The notes: generated by a model from the sequence alone, not told the origin. A DNA stretch of 64,000 bases from Pseudomonas mangiferae (GCF_007109405.1 NZ_VJOY01000009.1:124001-188000); one strand, 5' to 3'; counted from the stretch's first letter, positions 26,186 through 35,075 are shown. Translations and numbers: made by a program.

Positions 26186-27274
26186 ATGAGTCGCCCTTCC
26201 TTCGACCCGTCCACCTACGCCGCACAACTGGAGGAGAAGGTGACCCGCCTGCGGGAGTTGCTGGCACCGTTCCAGCCGCCCGCGCCGGAGGTCTTCGAGT
26301 CGCCCCGGGAGCACTACCGCCTGCGGGCGGAGTTCCGCCTGTGGCGCGAAGGCGAGGAGCGCTTCTACGCCATGTTCGCCGCCGGCGACAAACACACGCC
26401 GATCCTGCTGGAAGACTTCCCCGTCGCCAGCCAGCGGATCAACCAGCTGATGCCGCGTCTCAAGGCCGGCTGGCAGGCCAGCCCGGCGCTGTCGTTCAAG
26501 CTGTTCCAGGCGGAATTCCTCACCACCCTGGCCGGCGACGCCCTGGTCACCCTGGCCTACCACCGGCCCCTGGACGCCGACTGGCAGCGGGCCGCCGAGG
26601 CCCTCGCCGCAGACCTGGGGGTGAGCCTGGTGGGCCGCGCCCGCGGGCAGCGCATCGTCATCGGCCGCGACTACGTGGAGGAAGCCCTGGACGTGGCCGG
26701 GCGCACCTTCCGCTACCGCCAGCCGGAAGGCGCCTTCACCCAGCCCAATGGCGAGGTGAACCGCAAGATGCTGGCCTGGGCCCTGGACGCCCTCGGGCAG
26801 CGCCAGGACGACCTGATGGAGCTGTACTGCGGCAACGGCAACTTCACCCTGCCCCTGGCGACCCGCGTGCGGCGCGTGCTGGCCACGGAGATCAGCAAGG
26901 CCTCGGTCAGCGCCGCCCTGGCCAACCTGGCCGACAACGGGGTGGACAACGTCACCCTGGTCCGGCTGTCCGCCGAGGAGCTGACCCAGGCGCTCAACGA
27001 GGTGCGGCCGTTCCGCCGGCTGGCCGGGATCGACCTCAAGGGTTACGCCTTCGGCACCCTCTTCGTCGACCCGCCGCGGGCCGGCATGGACACGGACACC
27101 TGCGAGCTGGCCCGGCGCTTCCCGCGCATCCTCTACATCTCCTGCAACCCGGAGACCCTGGCGGCCAACCTGGCCCAGCTCCAGGATACCCACCGGGTGG
27201 TGCGCTGCGCGCTTTTCGACCAGTTCCCCTACACCCACCACATGGAAAGCGGCGTGCTGCTGGAGCGCCGCTGA
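26186..27274 (+). CDS. trmA: tRNA (uridine(54)-C5)-methyltransferase TrmA
   Basis: A 362-residue SAM-dependent enzyme making ribothymidine 54 in the T-loop of tRNA. Evidence: [20 protein letters not shown] near the start, the SAM motif [35 protein letters not shown] and the nucleophilic cysteine in [13 protein letters not shown]. Length equals the family norm. No iron-sulfur motif is present, separating it from RlmD/RlmC. Confidence 0.95.
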   Translation: MSRPSFDPSTYAAQLEEKVTRLRELLAPFQPPAPEVFESPREHYRLRAEFRLWREGEERFYAMFAAGDKHTPILLEDFPVASQRINQLMPRLKAGWQASPALSFKLFQAEFLTTLAGDALVTLAYHRPLDADWQRAAEALAADLGVSLVGRARGQRIVIGRDYVEEALDVAGRTFRYRQPEGAFTQPNGEVNRKMLAWALDALGQRQDDLMELYCGNGNFTLPLATRVRRVLATEISKASVSAALANLADNGVDNVTLVRLSAEELTQALNEVRPFRRLAGIDLKGYAFGTLFVDPPRAGMDTDTCELARRFPRILYISCNPETLAANLAQLQDTHRVVRCALFDQFPYTHHMESGVLLERR

Positions 27275-27305
27275 TCCACGGGCGAGAGATTCTTCGCGCC
27301 GGATA

Positions 27306-27324
27306 GTTGAGAATAAGTCTCAAC
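27306..27324 (+). promoter_or_regulatory. Fur box upstream of the FecI/FecR-like pair
   Basis: The 19-bp palindrome GTTGAGAATAAGTCTCAAC (7-bp perfect arms, 5-bp centre) closely fits the Pseudomonas-type Fur site built on TGAGAATNATTCTCA. It lies 54 bp upstream of the sigma-factor-like gene, where it could overlap the promoter. Iron-dependent repression is inferred. Confidence 0.65.
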
Positions 27325-27378
27325 AACTTTAAGCTCGTACCCGTCAGGACCGACACTTCCGCGCACGGGTACACCGCC

Positions 27379-27675
27379 ATGACCAGCAAGACGCCGTCCC
27401 TGCAGTTCTTCACCGTCTCCCCGTCCCTCCCTTTGCCGCGCTCCGCGCCGCGGGCCGATGAAGCCCCCACGCCCCTCGACCCGCCCGGCCGCGCGTGGCT
27501 GCGCGCCTTGCGCGGACTGCCCCGGCGGGTGCAGCGGGTGTTCCTGCTGAGCCGCCTGGACGGCCTGGCCTATGGCGCCATCGCCCAGCAGCTGGGCGTG
27601 CCGCTGCTCACCGTGGAACGGGACCTGATCCGCGCCCTGCAGCACTGCCAGCGTTACGCCCGAGAGCACCGATGA
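27379..27675 (+). CDS. FecI-like sigma-70 region 4 protein lacking region 2
   Basis: A 98-residue protein. Residues about 38-97 (RAWLRALRGLPRRVQRVF..LDGLAYGAIAQQLGVPLLTVERDLIRAL..C) match region 4 of FecI-type ECF sigma factors, which binds the -35 element. The N-terminal 37 residues are low-complexity (SLPLPRSAPRADEAPTPLDPP) and hold no region 2, so it cannot work as a normal sigma factor. It overlaps the next gene by ATGA and is preceded by a Fur box. It may be a decayed iron-starvation sigma factor or a small DNA-binding regulator. ATG 27379 is chosen because the longer frame starts inside the Fur box region. Confidence 0.7.
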   Translation: MTSKTPSLQFFTVSPSLPLPRSAPRADEAPTPLDPPGRAWLRALRGLPRRVQRVFLLSRLDGLAYGAIAQQLGVPLLTVERDLIRALQHCQRYAREHR

Positions 27676-28034
27676 GCGGGCCGTCCGCTCCACGCAGCCC
27701 GGAGGATGCCGCCAGCGCCTGGTACGTGCGCCTGCAGAACCCGGAGCTACCGGCCAGCGAGCGCATCGACTTCCGCCGCTGGCTCGACGCCGACCCGCGC
27801 CATTCCCAGGCCTTCAGCGACGTGGAGCGGCTCTGGCAGGCCCTGCGCCAGCCGGCGCGCCACCTGGGCGCCTCGGGCTGGCACCGGCGCGGTGGCCAGC
27901 CGCTGTTGAACGCCTCCCTGCGCGGCTCGGCGCTGCTCGCCGCGCTGCTGGCCCTGGCGATCCTGCTCTGGAGCGAATCGGCGCGGGCGCCCGACCCGGT
28001 GGCCCCCGCGGCACCGGCCGTCCAACCGCGCTAG
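27672..28034 (+). CDS. Truncated FecR-like protein (DUF4880 domain plus one membrane helix)
   Basis: A 120-residue protein. The N-terminal part (AASAWYVRLQNPELPASERIDFRRWLDADPRHSQAFSDVERLW) is the cytoplasmic DUF4880 domain of FecR anti-sigma regulators. One hydrophobic segment follows (SALLAALLALAILLW, about residues 85-99), and the protein then ends after about 20 residues, without the periplasmic FecR domain that contacts a TonB-dependent receptor. Together with the region-4-only partner it forms a miniature FecI/FecR pair. No receptor gene is adjacent. The reading frame is intact and the start is coupled to the upstream stop. Confidence 0.7.
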   Translation: MSGPSAPRSPEDAASAWYVRLQNPELPASERIDFRRWLDADPRHSQAFSDVERLWQALRQPARHLGASGWHRRGGQPLLNASLRGSALLAALLALAILLWSESARAPDPVAPAAPAVQPR

Positions 28035-28287
28035 CCCTACGACTCGATCAATGCCGCGCGGGCGGCGCGGCCACGCACGGCCGGAGCCTCCCATCTTCGT
28101 CAGCCCTCTCGGCCATCGGCGAACGGCCGGTCGACCGGATCGATCCGGACGACTTTTCGCCCACCCCTGCCACGCCGCCAGGCACGCGGGCTCGCGGCCT
28201 GGCGGTGCGACCTTGGGTAGCAGCGGCACCCGCCCGGGTCGGCGCTATGCTGGACGCGTCTTCCTTTCTTTCAGCGGGGCTTTCGCC

Positions 28288-28716
28288 ATGCGCCGTGTCC
28301 TTTTCGCCCTCGGTCTGTTCGCCGCCAGCCTGCAGGCCGCCGAACCCCTCTCCCTGGATGTCTACCGCGATCCCAACTGTGGCTGCTGCAAGGCCTGGAT
28401 CGCCGACCTGCGGGCCCACGGGCTCACCGTCAACGATCACGAGGAAAGCGACATGTCCGGCCTGAAGGCGCGCCTCGGCGTACCGTCGAACCTGGTCTCC
28501 TGCCACACCGGGGTGATCGGCGGGCGGTTCGTCGAGGGCCACGTGCCGGCGGCGGACATCCTCGCCCTGCAGGACCAGCCGGACCTGCGCGGCATCGCCG
28601 TGCCGGGGATGCCGGCCGGCGCCCCCGGCATGAACGCCGGCGGTCGCCAGGACCCCTACCAGGTCATCGGCGTGAACGCTCAGGGCCAGGAACGGGTGAT
28701 GGCCCGCTACCCCTGA
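28288..28716 (+). CDS. DUF411 family periplasmic metal-binding protein
   Basis: A 142-residue DUF411 protein with a signal peptide (MRRVLFALGLFAASLQA) and the family cysteine motif YRDPNCGCCKAW, followed by LGVPSNLVSCHTGVIGGRFVEGHVPAADI. DUF411 proteins, including CopG of copper-resistance loci, have a thioredoxin-like fold and bind copper or related metals through the CxCC motif. No other copper genes adjoin it. It is convergent with the pepsin-like gene, leaving 4 bp between the stops. Confidence 0.85.
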   Translation: MRRVLFALGLFAASLQAAEPLSLDVYRDPNCGCCKAWIADLRAHGLTVNDHEESDMSGLKARLGVPSNLVSCHTGVIGGRFVEGHVPAADILALQDQPDLRGIAVPGMPAGAPGMNAGGRQDPYQVIGVNAQGQERVMARYP

Positions 28717-28720
28717 GGGC

Positions 28721-29938
28721 TCAGGTTCCGCCGCACCCCTCCACCTGGGGCTTGAGGCCGACGTAGCCCTGCCGCGCGTCGTAGAGGAACTGGTACTGGC
28801 GCAGGAAGTGCCGGCCGGTGTTGACGAACGGCGCGCGGCCGTCGCTGCTCCAGGGGATCACCTGGTACGGCGTGATGGGGTCGCTGCCACCCACCCGGTA
28901 ACGCGTCTGGACCACCGGCGCGCGCTCGGCGGTGACCGCGCCCGGCACGCTGATCTGCACCTCGGTGCCCTTGGCCAGGACGTCGATCAGCACCTTGCGC
29001 GCGCTGGCGTCCGGTTCCCGCTCAGTGGCGTAGCGCACCGCGGTGGGCACGGTGATGTAGCTCTGGGACACCCCGGTGTCCACCAGCAGGCTGCCGGCCG
29101 AGCAGATCGGCCCGTCGGCGCTGCGGTTCACCTGCGGGTCGAGGGTCACGCACATGGGCGCCGCCTGCCAGTCGCCCGGGTAGGCGGCGTAGGGCTGCAG
29201 CTTGACGAAGCCGAAACCGCGGGTGTTCTGCGCGGTGAGCCCGAGGGTGATGCCGCGGCGGCCGATGATGTAGCCGCGGTTCCACTGCTCCGGCCCGAGG
29301 GCCGCGCCGCCCATGTCCACCAGGTTGAGCAGCGGGTTCTTGTCCGGCGTGCCCTCCGGCTGGCTGTCCGCCTCGCGGCCGAAGCCCACCCCCATGTACA
29401 GCACGCCCTTGGCCGGCGGCAGCGGCTGGCCCTTGCAGTCGGCGTCGCCCGCCACGTAGCCGCGGCAGACGCCTGCGGTTTCCACCCCCAGCACCGGCAC
29501 CTGGGCGCTGGCCAGCACCTGGCGCCGGGCGTCGTAGAAGGTCACCCGCAGCGGCACCCAGGTGCCGACCCAGAGCACCTTGCTGCTGGAGAGGAACTGG
29601 GTACCGGGGCGCGCATCGGGCAGTGCCTTGAGCTGCGCGTAGCCGGGAATGCCGTCGGCGTCCATGGCGATGCCCACCGAGCCGGTGTCCATGGTCACCT
29701 CGTGGATCGCGCTGGCGGGGGCCGGCGACGGGTCGCGGGGGTCCTGCAGGGACAAGGCGAGCTTGGGCGCCGACTCGAACGCGGCGGTCTGTTGCGGGTT
29801 GGCGTAGGGGAGGCACTGGCTGCGGGTGAAGCCGCCGTAGTCGGGTGCCGCGTCCACGGCGGCCCAGGCGGGGGCACTCAGCAGCGGCAGGGCGAGCAGG
29901 CAGGCGATTGACGGCGACGATCCACGGCGGACGGTCAT
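28721..29938 (-). CDS. Secreted pepsin-like aspartic protease candidate
   Basis: A 405-residue protein with a Sec signal peptide (MTVRRGSSPSIACLLALPLLSAPAWA). Two D-T-G motifs are present, VTMDTGSVGI (Asp84) and LLVDTGVSQSYI (Asp287), about 200 residues apart, and the C-terminus reads GRHFLRQYQFLYDARQGYVGLKP, closely resembling the final 'FLR-Y-V-FD---VGFA' strand of pepsins. This suggests a two-lobed aspartic peptidase fold, rare in bacteria. Annotation pipelines may call it hypothetical. Catalytic activity is inferred, not shown. It is monocistronic between DUF411 and alaC. Confidence 0.6.
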   Translation of the reverse strand: MTVRRGSSPSIACLLALPLLSAPAWAAVDAAPDYGGFTRSQCLPYANPQQTAAFESAPKLALSLQDPRDPSPAPASAIHEVTMDTGSVGIAMDADGIPGYAQLKALPDARPGTQFLSSSKVLWVGTWVPLRVTFYDARRQVLASAQVPVLGVETAGVCRGYVAGDADCKGQPLPPAKGVLYMGVGFGREADSQPEGTPDKNPLLNLVDMGGAALGPEQWNRGYIIGRRGITLGLTAQNTRGFGFVKLQPYAAYPGDWQAAPMCVTLDPQVNRSADGPICSAGSLLVDTGVSQSYITVPTAVRYATEREPDASARKVLIDVLAKGTEVQISVPGAVTAERAPVVQTRYRVGGSDPITPYQVIPWSSDGRAPFVNTGRHFLRQYQFLYDARQGYVGLKPQVEGCGGT

Positions 29939-30068
29939 GGCGGGGCTCCTTGTGATGATCACTCGGCCGCCGGCCGGCCTGGCGGGCCGGCCGGCGGCGC
30001 GGAACGGGCCCGCGCGGTTGGCGACGGGCGCCGGAGCGCCCCTACGCCCTCATGGCGTATCGCTGGCG

Positions 30069-31352
30069 CTACGCCTTCACGCTAGCCAGCGGCTCGGGGT
30101 TGTCAACCGCCTCGGCGCCGCGGCCGGCCGGCTTCGCGCCACGCCCTGCGGGCGCCAGCCCGTCGGCACGGAACATCCCGCGGATACCGCGCACCGCCTG
30201 GCGGATACGGTCCTGGTTCTCGATCAGGGCGAAGCGCACGTGGTCGTCGCCGTAGTCGCCGAAGCCGATGCCCGGGGACACCGAGACCTTGGCGTCCTGC
30301 AGAAGCTTCTTGGCGAACTCCAGGGAGCCCAGGTGGGCATAGGCCGGCGGGATCTTCGCCCAGACGTACATGGAAGCCTTGGGGTTCTCCACCATCCAGC
30401 CGATCTCGTGCAGGCCCTTGACCAGCACGTTGCGCCGCTGCCGGTACTGCTCGGCGATGTCCCGCACGCACTGCTGGTCGCCTTCCAGAGCAGCGATGGC
30501 GGCCACCTGCAGCGGGGTGAAGGTGCCGTAGTCGTGGTAGCTCTTGATCCGCGCCAGGGCGTTGACCAGCTCCGGGTTGCCGACCATGAAGCCGATCCGC
30601 CAGCCGGCCATGTTGTAGCTCTTGGACAGGGTGAAGAACTCCACCGCGATGTCCTTGGCCCCCGGCACCTGCATGATGGACGGCGCGGTCCAGCCGTCGT
30701 AGACGATGTCGGCGTAGGCCAGGTCGTGGACCACCAGCACGTCGTACTGCTTGGCCAGGGCCACCACCCGCTCGAAGAAATCCAGCTCCACGCACTGGGC
30801 GGTGGGGTTGGAGGGGAAGCCGAGGATCATCATCTTCGGCTTGGGGATCGACTCGCGGATCGCCCGCTCCAGCTCGGCGAAGAAGTCCACCCCGGGGACC
30901 AGCGGCACCGAGCGCACCTGGGCGCCGGCGATCACCGCGCCGTAGATGTGGATCGGGTAGCTGGGGTTTGGCACCAGCACCGTGTCGCCGTGGTCCAGGG
31001 TGGCCAGCATCAGGTGCGCCAGGCCTTCCTTGGAACCGATGGTGACGATGGCCTCGCGCTCGGGATCGATCTCCACCTGGTAGCGCTCGGCGTACCAGCG
31101 GGAGATGGCCCGGCGCAGCCGCGGGATGCCCTTGGAGGTGGAGTAGCCGTGGGTATCCTCGCGCTGGGCCACCTGGCAGAGCTTCTCGACGATGTGCGGC
31201 GGGGTCGCGCCGTCGGGGTTGCCCATGCTGAGGTCGATGATGTCCTCGCCACGGCGGCGAGCGGCCATCTTCAGCTCGGCGGTGATGTTGAACACGTAGG
31301 GGGGAAGGCGATCGATGCGCGCGAAACGGCGCGGCTTAACCGGGTCGGTCAT
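30069..31352 (-). CDS. alaC: Alanine transaminase AlaC-type (glutamate-pyruvate aminotransferase)
   Basis: A 427-residue class I PLP-dependent aminotransferase. The PLP lysine is in [16 protein letters not shown], and [30 protein letters not shown] and [12 protein letters not shown] are the AlaC-type cofactor-binding segments. The enzyme converts pyruvate plus glutamate to alanine plus 2-oxoglutarate. An extra C-terminal tail rich in Gly/Ala/Arg follows the [13 protein letters not shown] conserved end. ATG 31352 is chosen; a much longer frame upstream runs antisense to the next gene. Confidence 0.88.
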   Translation of the reverse strand: MTDPVKPRRFARIDRLPPYVFNITAELKMAARRRGEDIIDLSMGNPDGATPPHIVEKLCQVAQREDTHGYSTSKGIPRLRRAISRWYAERYQVEIDPEREAIVTIGSKEGLAHLMLATLDHGDTVLVPNPSYPIHIYGAVIAGAQVRSVPLVPGVDFFAELERAIRESIPKPKMMILGFPSNPTAQCVELDFFERVVALAKQYDVLVVHDLAYADIVYDGWTAPSIMQVPGAKDIAVEFFTLSKSYNMAGWRIGFMVGNPELVNALARIKSYHDYGTFTPLQVAAIAALEGDQQCVRDIAEQYRQRRNVLVKGLHEIGWMVENPKASMYVWAKIPPAYAHLGSLEFAKKLLQDAKVSVSPGIGFGDYGDDHVRFALIENQDRIRQAVRGIRGMFRADGLAPAGRGAKPAGRGAEAVDNPEPLASVKA

Positions 31353-31510
31353 GCTGTCCTCGAGATACGTAAGCGCCCGGAACCGTCCGAGCGACGCCGG
31401 CCGCTGCGGCGGCCTGGACCGGGCGCGTCGGCCCTGTCCTGCCGGCGACCATAAAGCCCGTCCACGGGCCTGTCGAGTCATTTTTCGCACGCACGCCTCG
31501 GGGTCGGGCT

Positions 31511-31552
31511 GGCGCACGCCGCGCCTCCAGGGTGGGCGGCGCGGCGTGCGCC
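31511..31552. repeat. 15-bp perfect inverted repeat upstream of the Tae1-like gene
   Basis: GGCGCACGCCGCGCC (31511-31525) and its exact complement (31538-31552) flank a 12-nt loop. It lies in the divergent intergenic region between alaC and the Tae1-like effector gene, 68 bp before the latter. As RNA it would form a very stable stem with no T-run, so it may be a leader structure or an operator. Confidence 0.6.
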
Positions 31553-31619
31553 TGTGGTAGGTTCGGGGGCCGCGCCCGTCCGCCGGGGGCGAAATCGACA
31601 TCAGAAAAAGGACCCGCAG

Positions 31620-32036
31620 ATGGCCGAAGACAAGGCACAGAAGATCATCGCGTTGTGCGAGACGCACTGGGCAGCCCACAAGCGCGACTGCAGCGGCTTC
31701 GTCAAGAGCGTCGCCGATGAACTGGGCATCCCCCTGAGCGGCCAGGCCAACGCCATGGTCGACCAGATCCAGCGGGCGCCGTGGAAAGTGCTCGCCAATG
31801 GCCGCGAGGCGCAGCGCCATGCGGCCCTCGGCGACCTGGTGATCGCCGGGCTCAAGGCCAACCCCCACGGGCACGTGGTGATCGTCGTCGACGGCCCGCT
31901 GAGCCAGGGCAAGTACCCCACCGCGTACTGGGGCAGCCTGGGCGGGGTCGGCAAGAAGAACACCACCCTCAACTGGTCCTGGAACGCCACGGACCGCGAC
32001 CGGGTGATCTACGCCAGCTGGGCCTGGCAACAATGA
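31620..32036 (+). CDS. Tae1/Tse1-family peptidoglycan amidase, putative type VI secretion effector
   Basis: A 138-residue protein similar to P. aeruginosa Tse1: [49 protein letters not shown], then KYPTAYWGS and [11 protein letters not shown]. The catalytic pair is Cys24 and His85, 61 residues apart as in Tse1 (Cys30/His91). Tae1 enzymes are NlpC/P60-type endopeptidases that cut the peptide stem of peptidoglycan in rival cells after T6SS delivery. No signal peptide is present, as expected. A strong AAAGGA site precedes ATG 31620. The next gene is the expected immunity protein. Confidence 0.8.
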   Translation: MAEDKAQKIIALCETHWAAHKRDCSGFVKSVADELGIPLSGQANAMVDQIQRAPWKVLANGREAQRHAALGDLVIAGLKANPHGHVVIVVDGPLSQGKYPTAYWGSLGGVGKKNTTLNWSWNATDRDRVIYASWAWQQ

Positions 32037-32047
32037 CCGGAGGCCGG

Positions 32048-32419
32048 ATGAACTCGACTCGCCTGCACACCCTCTTCGCCCTGGGCGCCCTGCTGCTGGG
32101 CACCAGCCTCAGCGCCTGCGCGGTGGACGCCCCCGCCGTCTCGCCCTCGCACTGCGACAGCCAGACGCCCCACAACCTGCGCCAGATCGGCGATTACCGC
32201 GTGCTGCTCTACGAACCCGACGACGAAGCGGCGCCCCAGGCCTGGCAGGGCCCGGTGTGCATCGAGGCCGACACCCTGGCCAAGGCCTGCGTGCTGGACC
32301 TGTCCCTGGTGAAGGCGGTGGAACCGGGGCCGAAACCCGGCACCCTGCGCATCACCACCTTCAGCGGCTCCATGGCCTACCGCCAGGACGTCGACCCGCG
32401 CGCCTGCCCGCGCCCCTGA
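32048..32419 (+). CDS. Lipoprotein, probable immunity protein to the Tae1-like amidase
   Basis: A 123-residue lipoprotein: signal [24 protein letters not shown] with Cys24 as the lipidation site. The mature protein contains several cysteines (HCDSQ, VCIEAD, KACVLD, RACPRP) that could form disulfides. It has no domain I recognise. Its position 11 bp behind the amidase, same strand, with GGAGG just upstream, plus predicted periplasmic exposure, fits a Tai1-type immunity protein that blocks the amidase where peptidoglycan lies. The function is inferred from context. Confidence 0.6.
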   Translation: MNSTRLHTLFALGALLLGTSLSACAVDAPAVSPSHCDSQTPHNLRQIGDYRVLLYEPDDEAAPQAWQGPVCIEADTLAKACVLDLSLVKAVEPGPKPGTLRITTFSGSMAYRQDVDPRACPRP

Positions 32420-32542
32420 TCCGCCGGCACGTCGCGAATCGGCGGTGACGAACGCCGCCGCTTCGGGTCCATACAGGCAATGGGCGGTCGCCACGCGCGC
32501 CGCCCGCTTCAGGACCGGCATTCCCGACAGGAGACGCACAGC

Positions 32543-33403
32543 ATGCAATGGGGCAAAGGGCGGCGCAGCGACAACGTGGTGGATGGGCGTGGCGGTGGCG
32601 GCGTCGGCCGTCTCGGCGGGGGCCTGGGGCTGGGCGGCATCGCCGTGGTGGTGGTGTTCGGCCTGATCACCGGGCAGAACCCCCTGGACCTGCTGGCGAT
32701 GCTCTCCGAGCAGGGCACGGCACCGGCCCATACCCAGCAGCAGCCGCCACCGGCCGGCGACCGCGACGCGGATTTCGTCAGCGCCATCCTCGGCGACACC
32801 GAGGACACCTGGGGCGCGCTGTTTGCTCAGTCCGGCCAGCAGTACCAGCAACCCAAGCTGCAGCTGTTCAGCGGTGGCGTGCGTTCCGCCTGCGGCTTCG
32901 CCGATTCGGCGGTAGGCCCCTTTTACTGCCCCGGCGACCAGCGGGTTTATCTGGACATGAGTTTCTTCCGCGAGATGGAAACCCGCTTCGCCGCCGCTGG
33001 CGACTTCGCCCGGGCCTACGTGATCGCCCACGAGGTGGGCCACCACGTGCAGACCCTGCTGGGGGTGTCCGCCAAGGTGGACGACGCCCGCCGGCGCGGC
33101 GCGTCCATGGAGGGCGCCAACGGCTTGTCGGTGCGCATGGAGCTGCAGGCCGACTGCCTGGCCGGGGTCTGGGCCTATCACGCCCAGCAGCGGCTGAACT
33201 GGCTGGAGCCGGGGGACCTGGAGGCCGCGCTGAACGCCGCGAACGCCATCGGCGACGACCGGCTGCAGCAGCAGTCCCGCGGCCGCGTGGTGCCGGATTC
33301 CTTCACCCACGGCACGTCCGCGCAGCGGGCGCGCTGGTTCCGCACCGGGTTCGACAAGGGCGACATGAACCGCTGCGACACCTTCGCCGCCCGCAGCCTG
33401 TAG
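32543..33403 (+). CDS. ypfJ: YpfJ-family neutral zinc metallopeptidase
   Basis: A 286-residue PF04228 protein. After a short basic N-terminus with Gly-rich sequence there is one membrane helix (LGGIAVVVVFGLITG), then SACGFADSAVGPFYCPGDQRVYLD, the zinc motif YVIAHEVGHHVQ, and MELQADCLAGVWA supplying the third ligand and conserved residues. The catalytic domain should be periplasmic and membrane-anchored. The biological substrate is unknown. ATG 32543 (MQWGKGRRSDNV) matches the family start. Confidence 0.88.
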   Translation: MQWGKGRRSDNVVDGRGGGGVGRLGGGLGLGGIAVVVVFGLITGQNPLDLLAMLSEQGTAPAHTQQQPPPAGDRDADFVSAILGDTEDTWGALFAQSGQQYQQPKLQLFSGGVRSACGFADSAVGPFYCPGDQRVYLDMSFFREMETRFAAAGDFARAYVIAHEVGHHVQTLLGVSAKVDDARRRGASMEGANGLSVRMELQADCLAGVWAYHAQQRLNWLEPGDLEAALNAANAIGDDRLQQQSRGRVVPDSFTHGTSAQRARWFRTGFDKGDMNRCDTFAARSL

Positions 33404-33439
33404 GCCCCTGGACTGCGCCTCGCCCCAGCGGGCGGGGCC

Positions 33440-34033
33440 TCAGCGGTCCAACTGCTCCGCCAGCGCCGCGCAGTCCCGGGCGTGCCAGTCGGTCAGTTCG
33501 GGCCAGGGGTTGTCCGGCAGGTTGACCAGGGCGGTGCGGGTGCCGGCGGCGCGGCCGCAATCCAGGTCGAAGCGGTAGTCGCCCACCATGGTCATCCGCG
33601 CCGGCGCCACGCCCCAGCGCGCCGCCAGTTTCAGCAGGCCATCCGGGTCCGGCTTCGGCCGCGCCTCGTCGCGTCCGAGAACATTGTCCGGAAGAAAGCA
33701 GTCCCCCAGGCCGATAGCCTCCAGGGTGATCAGCGCCAGTTCGTGGGCGTTGCGGGTGAGGATGCCCAGGCGCACGTCCCGCGCGTGAAGCCTGCGCACC
33801 AGCGCCACCGCCCCGGGGGCAGCCCGCGAACCCAGCGCCAGGCCGCGCTCATGCTCCAGCAGCCAGGCGTGCTTGGCCGCCGCTTCGGCGTCGGGCAGCG
33901 CGGCCAGGTGGCCGAGGATGTCGTCCTCCGCCGGGATGTCCAGGTGGCGCCGGATGGCGGCGAAATCGTGGACCGCCACGGTCAGGGTTCCGTCCATGTC
34001 GAACACCCAGTGTCGACAGTCCGCCAGTCGCAT
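33440..34033 (-). CDS. HAD-superfamily phosphatase (HAD-IA)
   Basis: A 197-residue haloacid-dehalogenase-type hydrolase. Motif I is VFDMDGTLTVAVHDF, motif II lies in GILTRNAHE, motif III is the lysine in RPKPDPDGLL and motif IV is MVGDYRFDLDCGRAAG. It probably acts as a small-molecule phosphatase; the substrate is not predictable. ATG 34033 (MRLADCRHWVFD) is chosen. It follows the cupE operon on the same strand, but 55 bp upstream of it in coordinates lies the cupE6 stop, so read-through from cupE is possible. Confidence 0.88.
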   Translation of the reverse strand: MRLADCRHWVFDMDGTLTVAVHDFAAIRRHLDIPAEDDILGHLAALPDAEAAAKHAWLLEHERGLALGSRAAPGAVALVRRLHARDVRLGILTRNAHELALITLEAIGLGDCFLPDNVLGRDEARPKPDPDGLLKLAARWGVAPARMTMVGDYRFDLDCGRAAGTRTALVNLPDNPWPELTDWHARDCAALAEQLDR

Positions 34034-34088
34034 GCTGCACCTCGTCATACTCGAACAGGCGCCCAGCATACCTGCCCGGCGCCGGCCC

Positions 34089-35075
34089 TCAGTAGTTGAT
34101 GATCACCGTGACGTTGTCCAGGTAGATCCCGGCCGGCTTGTTGGGCTGGGTCGGGTCCACCGTTACCTGGAAATTGAAGGTCTGCAGGGCGCCGTTCCCT
34201 ACCGCCGACTGGGTCTGACTGGTGGTCCACACCGTGGTCGTGCCGGGGAAGTAAATCTGGTAGTTGAGGTAGTTGCCGGAGAAGGCCATGCGCCGCCAGG
34301 GGGCCGCGTAGTTCTGGCCATTGTCGAAGCCGACGGTGTAGCCCTCGGTGTTGGTACAGATCACCGCCAGGGTCTGGGTCACCGTACCGAACTGGTTGGC
34401 CAGCGCCTTGGCGCCGAAATCCACCTGGGGCAGGCTGCTGATCAGGCAGGCCTTGGTCACGACCAGGGTCAGGGTCACCACCGCCTGGGACCCTGTTCCC
34501 CAGTTGGTGGGGCTGCCGCAGATGCCCAGGTTGCAGGTCTGGGTCAGGCCGGGACTGCGCTGCCAGACGCACAGGTTGAGGGCGCCGGTGGTGCAGATCG
34601 CCCACTGCCAGTTGAGGGTGACCGTGGCGGTGTAGGTGCCGGCCGGCACGTTGGCGCCGGCCTGGGTACGGAAATACAGCGCCACCGCGCTCTGGCTGGT
34701 ACCGAGCCCCACCAGGGCCAGGCTGCTGAGCACTTGGGGCTGGCCGTTCTGCAGCGCCTGGCTGTAGGCGGCGTCGGCGTAGACCTGGAAGGGAATCTGG
34801 TTGCCCTTGCCGTCGCTCAGGACCATGGTCGGGCTGTTCAGAGTCACCCGCACGTAGGCGGCGGTCAGTGCCGCCAGCACCCCGTCGCAGGCCAGCCCGC
34901 CGGACGCCGCCGCTTGCTGCGGCACGGTGGCGAGGGTCAGGGAGCTGGCGGTGCCCAGGCTGACGGCGGGGCTGTTGACGCCACAGTCGGCGGCGCACAG
35001 GCCGCTGCACAGGGACAGCAGTAGGGCCAGCAGCAGGGCCAGCCCGTTCCGGCGAGTGGGGGCGGTCATCGGCAT
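34089..35075 (-). CDS. cupE6: CupE6/CsuE-like tip adhesin of Csu-type pili
   Basis: A 328-residue secreted protein: signal peptide NGLALLLALLLSLCSGLCAA, then two spore-coat-U (SCPU) domains, each with a C-terminal donor-strand-like end; the protein closes with IYLDNVTVIINY. Two-domain SCPU proteins are the tip adhesins of archaic chaperone-usher pili (CsuE of Acinetobacter, CupE6 of P. aeruginosa) and bind hydrophobic surfaces. ATG 35075 has AGGA eight bases upstream; ATG 35069, overlapping the usher stop as ATGA, is an alternative. Last gene of the operon. Confidence 0.85.
   Translation of the reverse strand: MPMTAPTRRNGLALLLALLLSLCSGLCAADCGVNSPAVSLGTASSLTLATVPQQAAASGGLACDGVLAALTAAYVRVTLNSPTMVLSDGKGNQIPFQVYADAAYSQALQNGQPQVLSSLALVGLGTSQSAVALYFRTQAGANVPAGTYTATVTLNWQWAICTTGALNLCVWQRSPGLTQTCNLGICGSPTNWGTGSQAVVTLTLVVTKACLISSLPQVDFGAKALANQFGTVTQTLAVICTNTEGYTVGFDNGQNYAAPWRRMAFSGNYLNYQIYFPGTTTVWTTSQTQSAVGNGALQTFNFQVTVDPTQPNKPAGIYLDNVTVIINY

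Noticed and set aside
28035-28287. Possible small gene between the FecR-like gene and DUF411
   Set aside because: The frames have no ribosome site and no signature; the longer frame on the opposite strand is a shadow of DUF411.
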